Shown here: positions 57,698 to 64,000 of the stretch, in pieces
How the letters are laid out: each line of letters begins with the position of its first letter
How positions within the stretch are numbered: position 1 is the first letter of the stretch
Assembly: GCF_002795245.1 (NCBI RefSeq)
Contig: NZ_PGVG01000001.1
Span: forward strand, 1 to 64,000
Direction: 5' to 3'
Length of the DNA stretch: 64,000 nt
Source of the DNA: Bradyrhizobium forestalis
GTDB taxonomy: Bacteria; Pseudomonadota; Alphaproteobacteria; Rhizobiales; Xanthobacteraceae
Program-made: the position numbers and the translations under genes
Notes under the pieces: model-generated
Database searches by the model: none
The model's input: only the letters and a program-made list of their open reading frames with translations
What the model was told of the DNA's origin: nothing

Positions 57698-58507
57698 TTG
57701 GCCGAGCCGAAGCCGCAAGGTGCGGTGTCCAAGATGCTGAATGCGGCCTGGGTTCGGCCGTTCTTGTTCCTGGTCTTCATCGTCGTCGCCTGGGATCTGG
57801 CCATCCGGCTGTTCAGAATCCCCGCCTACCAGATCCCGTCGCCGCTCGACGTCGTCGCGGTGCTGCGTACCGACTGGCCGGAACTGCTGCGCCAGTCCTG
57901 GCCGACAACCTATGCGACGGTCTGCGGCTTCCTGCTGTCGGCGCTGTTCGGCATTCCTGTCGCGATGCTGATCGCGGGCTCGAAGACGGTGGAGAGCTAC
58001 GTCTATCCGCTGCTGGTGTTCTCGCAATCCGTGCCGAAGATCGCGATCGCGCCGCTGTTCGTGGTGTGGTTCGGCTTCGGCATCATTCCCAAGGTCATCT
58101 CGGCGTTCCTGCTCGGCTTCTTCCCGGTGGTGGTCTCGGCGGTGCAGGGCTTCAAGTCGGTCGATCCTGACATGGTCGATCTCGCCCGTGCGATGCAAGG
58201 CAGCCGCTTCCAGGTGTTCCGCGCGGTGAACCTGCCGCATGCGCTGCCGGCGATCTTCTCGGGTCTCAAAGTGTCGGTGACGCTCGCGGTGGTCGGCGCC
58301 GTCGTCGGCGAGTTCGTGGGGTCCAATTCCGGCATCGGCTACGTGATGCAGCGCTCGATCGGCACGTTCGACCTGCCGACGATGTTCGCGGCGCTGGTGA
58401 TCCTCGCGCTGCTCGGCGTGATTCTGTTCTGGATCGTCGACCGGATCGAGAAGCTGGTCATTCCCTGGCATGTCAGCCAGCGCGAGGACGTGATTTTCGC
58501 TTCTTAA
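57698..58507 (+). CDS. ABC transporter permease
   Basis: A 269-residue permease. The TTG start at 57698 has GGGAG 6 bp ahead; ATG 57734 is an alternative. The EAA-type loop is ARAMQGSRFQVFRAVNLPHA followed by LPAIFSGLKVSVTLAVVGAV; about six membrane segments. It is the first gene of a permease, binding-protein, ATPase operon. Confidence 0.9.
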   Translation: MAEPKPQGAVSKMLNAAWVRPFLFLVFIVVAWDLAIRLFRIPAYQIPSPLDVVAVLRTDWPELLRQSWPTTYATVCGFLLSALFGIPVAMLIAGSKTVESYVYPLLVFSQSVPKIAIAPLFVVWFGFGIIPKVISAFLLGFFPVVVSAVQGFKSVDPDMVDLARAMQGSRFQVFRAVNLPHALPAIFSGLKVSVTLAVVGAVVGEFVGSNSGIGYVMQRSIGTFDLPTMFAALVILALLGVILFWIVDRIEKLVIPWHVSQREDVIFAS

Positions 58508-58562
58508 CCAAAGCACAAACGGCCACCAACGGCCGAAACAACAACGGCAAGGGAGAGTGACG

Positions 58563-59555
58563 ATGAAGCGGTTGATTGGGGCTGTCTCAGCAGCGTTGCT
58601 GGCGTTTGCGGCCATGCCGGCGCAGGCAGCCGACAAGGTCGTGCTGATGCTGAATTGGTACGTCTATGGCGAGCACGCGCCGTTCTATTACGGCAAGGCC
58701 AAGGGCATCTATGCCGCTGAAGGCATCGATCTCGAGATCCAGGAAGGCCGTGGCTCGGCTGCGACCACGCAGGCCGTCGCCGCCAAGACCGCCGACTTCG
58801 GCTATGTCGACGTGCCCACCATGATGCGCGCCGCGATCAAGGGCGCGCCCGTGGTTGCGACCGGCGTGCTGCTGCAGACCTCACCGATGTCCGCCATGGG
58901 TTTTGCTGACAAGAACATCAAAAAGCCCGAAGACATCAAGCGCAAGACGGTGGCGATCACGCCGGCGGACTCCATGACCCAGATCTGGCCGCTGTTCCTG
59001 AAGAAGACCGGCCTGAAGGAGAGCGACTTCAAGACCGTCGCCGGCGACGGCCAGACCAAGCTCAACGCCGTCATCAACGGCCAGGCTGATCTGTTGCTCG
59101 GCTACGTCATGGACCAGTCGATGAAGATCAAGGATGCCACCGGCAAGGACGTCTATCCGATCAAGTTCGCCGACTACGGCATCAACATGGTCTCCTCGGG
59201 CATCATCGCCAACACCGACTATGTGAAGGCCAATGCCGATCTGGTCCGCCGCTTCATGTCTGCGACGACCAAGGCGGTCGAAGCCGCCGAGAAGGAGCCG
59301 AAGGCCGCAGCGCAGGCGATCCTCGATGCCAACCCCAAGGGCGGCAAGATCGACACGCTGACGCAGGGTTTTGAGTTGACCATTCCGCTCTACCGGACCG
59401 CGGAGACCAAGACCAAGCGGCCGTTCCAGGTCACCGACCAGAACATGACCGAGACCGTCAACCTGCTGGTCGAATATGGCGGTCTCGATGCCAAGGCCAA
59501 GGAGAACCCGAAGGCGTTCTACACCAACGACTATCTGCCGAAGAGCGGCTCGTGA
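58563..59555 (+). CDS. ABC transporter substrate-binding protein (NMT1/THI5-like)
   Basis: A 330-residue periplasmic receptor with signal peptide (MKRLIGAVSAALLAFAAMPAQA). LMLNWYVYGEHAPFYYGKAK and GIYAAEGIDLEIQEGRGS are typical of the NMT1/THI5-like family, which binds pyrimidine precursors of thiamine, riboflavin or other small organics. ATG 58563 follows GGGAGAG. The downstream sugar-acid-type enzymes suggest the cargo may instead be a substrate for that pathway; this is inference. Confidence 0.87.
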   Translation: MKRLIGAVSAALLAFAAMPAQAADKVVLMLNWYVYGEHAPFYYGKAKGIYAAEGIDLEIQEGRGSAATTQAVAAKTADFGYVDVPTMMRAAIKGAPVVATGVLLQTSPMSAMGFADKNIKKPEDIKRKTVAITPADSMTQIWPLFLKKTGLKESDFKTVAGDGQTKLNAVINGQADLLLGYVMDQSMKIKDATGKDVYPIKFADYGINMVSSGIIANTDYVKANADLVRRFMSATTKAVEAAEKEPKAAAQAILDANPKGGKIDTLTQGFELTIPLYRTAETKTKRPFQVTDQNMTETVNLLVEYGGLDAKAKENPKAFYTNDYLPKSGS

Positions 59556-60430
59556 GCGACCAGCATCCGCTGCGTGAGAGAGCTGCGATGAATCCCGCGA
59601 CCAAGCCAATCGACGTGCAGCCGGCCGCGCATCTGAGACTGGTGAGCGACCGGGCCGGCGATGCGTCGGGCATCAAATTGTCCGGCGTGTCCAAGACCTA
59701 CCGGACGCGCGACGGCGACGTGCCGTCGCTGCGGCCGCTCGACTTCCACATCGACGACGGCGAGTTCTTCGTCGTGGTCGGCCCAAGCGGCTGCGGCAAG
59801 TCCACGCTGCTCAAGCTGATCTCGGGATTGCTGCCGCCGACGACGGGCGAGGTCCTGGTCGAGGGCGAGAAGGTGACGAAGCCGCACGGCAATGTCGGCA
59901 TCGTGTTCCAGAACGCGCTGCTCCTGCCATGGCGCAACATCCTCAACAACGTGATGCTGCCGATCGACATGAAGCGGCTGCCGCGGCAGGAATATCTCGA
60001 CCGCGCCAAGTCGCTCTTGAAGCTGGTCGGGCTCGAAGGGTTTGAAAAGAAGCTGCCTTGGCAGCTTTCCGGCGGCATGCAGCAACGCGCCTCGATCTGC
60101 CGCGCGCTGGTGCACGATCCCAAGATCATGCTCATGGACGAGCCGTTTGGCGCGCTGGACGCGCTGACGCGCGAGCGCATGAATGTCGAACTGATGCGGA
60201 TTCAGCGCGAAACCAGGAAGACGGTGCTGCTGATCACGCATTCGATTCCGGAAGCCGTGTTCCTCGCCGACCGCGTCCTCGTCATGACCGAGCGTCCCGG
60301 CGCGGTCGCCGCGATCTACGACGTGCCGCTGCCGCGCCCACGCTCGCTCGACGTGATGGCCGATCCGGTGTTTACGGAGCTGGTGCAGCGCATCCGCAAG
60401 CATTTCTTCTCGCAAGGTGCGTTGGATTGA
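59552..60430 (+). CDS. ABC transporter ATP-binding protein
   Basis: A 292-residue ATPase (280 if ATG 59588 is the start). Walker A GPSGCGKST, Q-loop IVFQNALLLPW, signature LSGGMQQRASI, Walker B IMLMDEPFGALD, and switch ITHSIPEAVF with His. The GTG at 59552 overlaps the binding-protein stop by 4 bp, supporting translational coupling. It energises the importer with the permease at 57698. Confidence 0.92.
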   Translation: MSDQHPLRERAAMNPATKPIDVQPAAHLRLVSDRAGDASGIKLSGVSKTYRTRDGDVPSLRPLDFHIDDGEFFVVVGPSGCGKSTLLKLISGLLPPTTGEVLVEGEKVTKPHGNVGIVFQNALLLPWRNILNNVMLPIDMKRLPRQEYLDRAKSLLKLVGLEGFEKKLPWQLSGGMQQRASICRALVHDPKIMLMDEPFGALDALTRERMNVELMRIQRETRKTVLLITHSIPEAVFLADRVLVMTERPGAVAAIYDVPLPRPRSLDVMADPVFTELVQRIRKHFFSQGALD

Positions 60431-60470
60431 AATTTATGGGACACGCCGCTAGCCACCACGAAGCCGGTGC

Positions 60471-60591
60471 GCTCCCTCCCCCGCTTGCGGGGGAGGGTCG
60501 GGGAGAGGGTGTCTCCGCTGGCAAGACTCCCCAAGAGGATAGAACCCTCACCCGGCGCTACGCGCCGACCTCTCCCGCAAGCGGGAGAGGC
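60471..60591. repeat. Rhizobial palindromic repeat (relative of the one at 130-275)
   Basis: CTCCCTCCCCCGCTTGCGGGGGAGGGTCGGGGAGAGGG at the left is mirrored by CCCTCACCCGGCGCTACGCGCC and CCTCTCCCGCAAGCGGGAGAGG at the right (written here in parts: CCCGCTTGCGGG and CCCGCAAGCGGG). It separates the ABC operon from the catabolic genes. Confidence 0.85.
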
Positions 60592-60647
60592 GCGTCGCCC
60601 GCGGCCATACCGTTCGCTCCAAGTTCATCTCCTTTTGTTGTTAGACC

Positions 60648-62045
60648 ATGGCGCCGCGCCTGAAGCTGCGAGACATCACCTTCTTCGAACGTCCCGCGCA
60701 GTTCGCGCGGCCGTTCCGCTTTGGCGCGATCACGATCAACGCGACGCCGCAGCTGCTCGTGCGGGCCGAGATCGAGGTCGAGGGCAGAGGAGCCGCGGTC
60801 GGCGCCAGTGCTGAGCTGCTGGTGCCGAAATGGTTCGACAAGCGGCCGGAGCTGTCGCCGGCGCAGACGGTGGACGAGTTGCGCCGCTCGCTGGAGATCG
60901 CGCGCGGGCTCTATCTGGCACGCACCGGATTCCAGACGGCGTTCGATCTGCATGCCGCGTGCATCGGTGCCCAGATCGCGACCTGCGCGAAGAAGAACAT
61001 TCCGGCGCTTGCTGCGGCTTATGGCCCCGCGGAGATCGACAAGGCCATTCTCGATGCGCTGCTCCGCGCCGTCGAGACCAATTTCTTTGACGGGATGGCC
61101 GGCAATATCGCGGGTATCGATGCGCGGCTTTCTCCTGACCTGAGCGAGCGGGACATCAGGACGTTTCTCTCCGGCCGGGTGCCGCTGGAGCGTGTTGCCA
61201 TCAGGCATACCGTCGGCCTTGATGATGTCGTAGAAGGCGAGGGCGGCGTTGCCGATCCGCGCGAGAGCGCCGGCGCACGCTATTTCAAGCTCAAGCTCTC
61301 GGGTGATCCCGCCGCCGACGCAGAACGGCTGGCGCGGATCGGAGCGGAGCTCGATACGCTGGGACATGACTGCAAGGTGACGCTCGACGCCAACGAGCAA
61401 TATGCCGACCTCGCCGCGTTGCAGGCACTGATGGACCGGCTCGATCATGACGCCACGCTGCGCCCGATCGCCACGCGCCTGCTCTATGTCGAGCAGCCGA
61501 TGCCGCGCGACATCACGCGGCAATCGCCGCTCGGCTCGCTCGCCGCGCGCGGCTTCATCATCGACGAGGCCGACGATTCCTACCATGCGTTCCCGGCAGC
61601 GCGGGCGCTCGGCTATCGCGGCATCTCCTCGAAATCCTGCAAGGGCCTCTACAAGTCCATCATCAATGCCACGCGCGCGGCGAAATGGAGCGCGGAAGGC
61701 GAGACCTTCTTCGTGACCGGTGAGGACCTGACCTGCCAGGCCGGCCTCGCCGTGCAGCAGGACCTCGCGCTTGGTGCCTTCCTCGGTGTCACCCACGCCG
61801 AACGCAACGGCCATCACTATGTCGACGGCTTTGGCGACACGCCTCTCGCTGAAGCGCAGGCGTTCGCCGCCGCGCATCCCGATCTCTATGCCGATTCCGG
61901 GCAGGGCATCCGTCTCTCCATTCACGACGGCGATCTCCTGACGGGATCGCTTCATGCAACGGGCTTTGCAACGTCGGTCCATCCGGACTGGTCGGCGCTC
62001 CGCCCGCTCGAGCAGCCCAAATCACTTCAGGAGTATCTGGCATGA
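60648..62045 (+). CDS. Enolase-superfamily (mandelate-racemase-like) dehydratase/racemase
   Basis: A 465-residue protein, longer than the usual 370-400. Motifs of the superfamily are visible: ARYFKLKLSGDPA (KxK general base), TLDANEQYAD, LLYVEQPMPRD and IIDEADDSYHAF for the three metal-binding carboxylates. A Lys-containing ISSKSCKGLYKSI and a His-rich ERNGHHYVDGFGD follow. The reaction is probably removal of water or a proton from a sugar acid. Its stop overlaps the next gene by 4 bp. Confidence 0.83.
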   Translation: MAPRLKLRDITFFERPAQFARPFRFGAITINATPQLLVRAEIEVEGRGAAVGASAELLVPKWFDKRPELSPAQTVDELRRSLEIARGLYLARTGFQTAFDLHAACIGAQIATCAKKNIPALAAAYGPAEIDKAILDALLRAVETNFFDGMAGNIAGIDARLSPDLSERDIRTFLSGRVPLERVAIRHTVGLDDVVEGEGGVADPRESAGARYFKLKLSGDPAADAERLARIGAELDTLGHDCKVTLDANEQYADLAALQALMDRLDHDATLRPIATRLLYVEQPMPRDITRQSPLGSLAARGFIIDEADDSYHAFPAARALGYRGISSKSCKGLYKSIINATRAAKWSAEGETFFVTGEDLTCQAGLAVQQDLALGAFLGVTHAERNGHHYVDGFGDTPLAEAQAFAAAHPDLYADSGQGIRLSIHDGDLLTGSLHATGFATSVHPDWSALRPLEQPKSLQEYLA

Positions 62046-63193
62046 CCACCCAACGCCTCGGCCTCATCATGAACGGCGTCACCGGCCGCATGGGGCTCAA
62101 CCAGCATCTGATCCGCTCGATCGTCGCGATCCGCGACGAGGGCGGCGTCCGCTTGAAGAACGGCGACCGCGTGATGCCCGACCCGATCCTGGTCGGCCGC
62201 AGCGCCGAGAAGGTCGAGGCCCTCGCCAAGCGCTACAACACCACGCGCTGGACCACCGACCTTGACGCGGCGCTCGCCGACAAGAACGACACCATGTTCT
62301 TCGACGCCGCGACCACGCAGGCGCGTCCGGGCCTGCTAACCCAGGCCATCAACGCCGGCAAGCACGTCTATTGCGAGAAGCCGATCGCGACCAATTTCGA
62401 GGAAGCCGTCGAGGTCGTGAAGCTCGCCAATGCCAAGGGCGTCAAGCACGGCACGGTGCAGGACAAGCTGTTCCTGCCCGGCCTGAAGAAGATCGCCTTC
62501 CTGCGCGATTCCGGCTTCTTCGGCCGCATCCTCTCGGTACGCGGCGAATTCGGCTATTGGGTGTTCGAAGGCGGCTGGCAGGAGGCGCAGCGGCCGTCCT
62601 GGAATTACCGGGACGAGGACGGCGGCGGCATCATCCTGGACATGGTCTGCCACTGGCGCTATGTGCTCGACAATCTCTTCGGCAATGTCCAGAGCGTAAG
62701 CTGCATCGGTAACACCGACATCCCCGAGCGCTATGACGAGCAGGGCCAGAAGTACAAGGCGACCGCGGACGATTCCGCCTACGCGACCTTCCAGCTCGAG
62801 GGCGGCATCATCGCCCACATCAACATGTCCTGGGTCACGCGCGTCTATCGTGACGACCTCGTCACCTTCCAGGTCGACGGTACGCTCGGCTCGGCGGTCG
62901 CAGGGCTCACCGAGTGCATGATCCAGGCACGGCAGGCGACGCCCCGCCCGGTGTGGAATCCCGACGAGAAGCGGCTGCACGATTTCTACGGCGACTGGCA
63001 GAAGCTGCCCGACAACGTCAGCTACGACAACGGCTTCAAGGAGCAGTGGGAGATGTTCATCCGCCACGTCTACGAGGATGCGCCCTACAAGTTCACGCTG
63101 CTCGAAGGCGCCAAGGGCGTGCAGCTCGCCGAATGCGCGCTGAAGAGCTGGAAGGAGCGGCGCTGGATCGACGTCGCCCCGATCAAGGTCTGA
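62042..63193 (+). CDS. Gfo/Idh/MocA-family oxidoreductase
   Basis: A 383-residue NAD(P)-dependent sugar-type dehydrogenase. The dinucleotide motif is unusual, MNGVTGRMGLNQHLIRS, with GxxGxxG; the family EKP motif is VYCEKPIATNFEEAVEV. DEDGGGIILDMVCHWRYVLD carries the conserved Asp and His of the active site. It overlaps the enolase-superfamily gene upstream by 4 bp and is followed by the DHDPS-like gene after 10 bp. Confidence 0.9.
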   Translation: MTTQRLGLIMNGVTGRMGLNQHLIRSIVAIRDEGGVRLKNGDRVMPDPILVGRSAEKVEALAKRYNTTRWTTDLDAALADKNDTMFFDAATTQARPGLLTQAINAGKHVYCEKPIATNFEEAVEVVKLANAKGVKHGTVQDKLFLPGLKKIAFLRDSGFFGRILSVRGEFGYWVFEGGWQEAQRPSWNYRDEDGGGIILDMVCHWRYVLDNLFGNVQSVSCIGNTDIPERYDEQGQKYKATADDSAYATFQLEGGIIAHINMSWVTRVYRDDLVTFQVDGTLGSAVAGLTECMIQARQATPRPVWNPDEKRLHDFYGDWQKLPDNVSYDNGFKEQWEMFIRHVYEDAPYKFTLLEGAKGVQLAECALKSWKERRWIDVAPIKV

Positions 63194-63203
63194 GGAGGGA
63201 CAG

Positions 63204-64000
63204 ATGAACAAGCCCGTCCAGCCCAAGCCTGCTTCTTCGATGTCGTCCTTGTCGCTCAAGCTGCCGAAGGCCGATCGCTCGATCGAGACCTATCGGCTCG
63301 CGGCTTCGCGAACGTTCCCCGCAAAGCTCGAGGGACCGCTGAACCGCATCGCCTTCTCGGCCGTGCACACGGTGGCCGATCCCTTTGCCGACAACGACCC
63401 CTGGCTCTCGGTCGCCGTCGACTGGGACAAGACCATCGCCTTCCGCGAGCACGTCTGGGACCTCGGCCTCGGCGTTGCGGAGGCGATGGACACCGCGCAG
63501 CGCGGCATGGGGCTGGACTGGCCGACGTCGCTGGAGCTGATCACGCGCTCGGTCGCCGCAGCGAAGCGGCGCAACGCGCTGGTGTTCTCGGGCGCCGGCA
63601 CAGACCATCTGGCGGTCGAGGATGCCAGGAGCCTCGACGACGTCATCCGCGCCTACGAAGAGCAGATTTCGGCAGTCGAGAAGGTCGGCGGCCGCATCAT
63701 CCTGATGGCCTCGCGCGCGCTGGCGAAACTCGGCCGCAACGCCGACGATTACGCAAAAGTCTACGATCGCGTGCTGTCGCAAGTCCGCGAGCCCGTGATC
63801 ATCCACTGGCTCGGCGACATGTTCGATCCGGCGCTGACGGGATATTGGGGCAGCAAGGATCTCGACAAGGCGATGGACACGGCCGTCGCCATCATCAACG
63901 GCAATGCCGCCAAGGTCGATGGCGTCAAGGTCTCGCTGCTCGACGAGCAGCGCGAGATCGACATGCGCCGGCGCCTGGACATGCGCATCAAGATGTACAC
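63204..64000 (+). CDS. Dihydrodipicolinate-synthase-like (DUF993) protein, cut by window end
   Basis: A partial frame of 265 codons open to the window edge. GAGGAGG is 6 bp upstream of ATG 63204. After MNKPVQPKPASSMSSLSLKL the protein reads LPKADRSIETYRLAASRTF, then NRIAFSAVHTVADPF, VFSGAGTDHLAVED and VIIHWLGDMFDPALTGYWGS, which fits the DUF993 branch of the DHDPS/N-acetylneuraminate-lyase class of TIM-barrel aldolases. It is the third gene of the catabolic operon and may cleave the product of the two previous enzymes. Confidence 0.8.
   Translation, partial: MNKPVQPKPASSMSSLSLKLPKADRSIETYRLAASRTFPAKLEGPLNRIAFSAVHTVADPFADNDPWLSVAVDWDKTIAFREHVWDLGLGVAEAMDTAQRGMGLDWPTSLELITRSVAAAKRRNALVFSGAGTDHLAVEDARSLDDVIRAYEEQISAVEKVGGRIILMASRALAKLGRNADDYAKVYDRVLSQVREPVIIHWLGDMFDPALTGYWGSKDLDKAMDTAVAIINGNAAKVDGVKVSLLDEQREIDMRRRLDMRIKMY

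Noticed and set aside
1..64000. CRISPR arrays, tRNA/rRNA genes, insertion sequences, phage or integrase genes
   Set aside because: I looked for regular direct repeats with spacers, cloverleaf-type ends and transposase motifs and saw none; the repeats found are palindromic intergenic elements.

Overview
The window is GC-rich (visibly well above 60 %), densely coded alphaproteobacterial chromosome. Gene content, codon use and order point to Bradyrhizobium or a very close relative. The strongest argument is the block from 28547 to 37844: nitrate ABC transporter, NarK, single-domain hemoglobin, FAD-NAD(P)H oxidoreductase and assimilatory nitrate reductase. This matches the narK-bjgb-flp-nasC nitrate-assimilation/NO-detoxification operon known from B. 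diazoefficiens. Several families of short palindromic intergenic repeats of the kind common in Bradyrhizobium are also present. No rRNA, tRNA, CRISPR, insertion sequence or phage gene was seen.

Left part (1-13708): a LysR regulator faces 3-hydroxybutyrate dehydrogenase, a patatin-like lipase and a DUF2236 protein. Then come glycogen/starch synthase (minus strand), a class III CoA-transferase, a zinc alcohol dehydrogenase, an isopropylmalate/tartrate-type dehydrogenase, a small secreted aromatic/His-rich protein, an enoyl-CoA hydratase, an overlapping LysR-XRE regulator pair and a small hypothetical protein. Transport block (13915-22819): CcdA; a five-gene ABC operon on the minus strand (two permeases, ATPase, a small membrane-anchored protein, binding protein); and a GntR regulator divergent from a complete TRAP transporter, with an 11-bp inverted repeat between them. 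A family VIII-type serine hydrolase and an intradiol dioxygenase follow.

Nitrate block (25233-37844): a PP2C phosphatase-Ser/Thr kinase fusion lies downstream of a formate/nitrite-family channel on the minus strand. Divergent from them is nrtABC, followed by narK-hemoglobin-flp-nasA. The shared intergenic region carries two tandem NtrC-like boxes flanked symmetrically by outward-facing sigma-54-type -24/-12 elements. The same box arrangement and spacing recurs in front of narK. Together the genes give nitrate uptake, probable nitrite movement, nitrate reduction and NO scavenging under nitrogen control.

Right part (38074-64000): mostly sugar, sugar-acid and 2-oxoacid metabolism. It holds two SMP-30/gluconolactonase proteins, an aldo/keto reductase, a DMT exporter, a second alcohol dehydrogenase, an Lrp regulator divergent from a homodimeric E1-type 2-oxoacid dehydrogenase, an aldehyde dehydrogenase, a uronate-dehydrogenase-like gene, an IlvD/Edd dehydratase, an enoyl-CoA hydratase, a ferredoxin-reductase-like flavoprotein, two PfkB-family kinases, a VOC protein and a TetR regulator. 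At the end, an NMT1-type ABC transporter leads into an enolase-superfamily dehydratase, a Gfo/Idh/MocA oxidoreductase and a dihydrodipicolinate-synthase-like protein cut by the window end. Intergenic spaces here are full of dispersed palindromic repeats.
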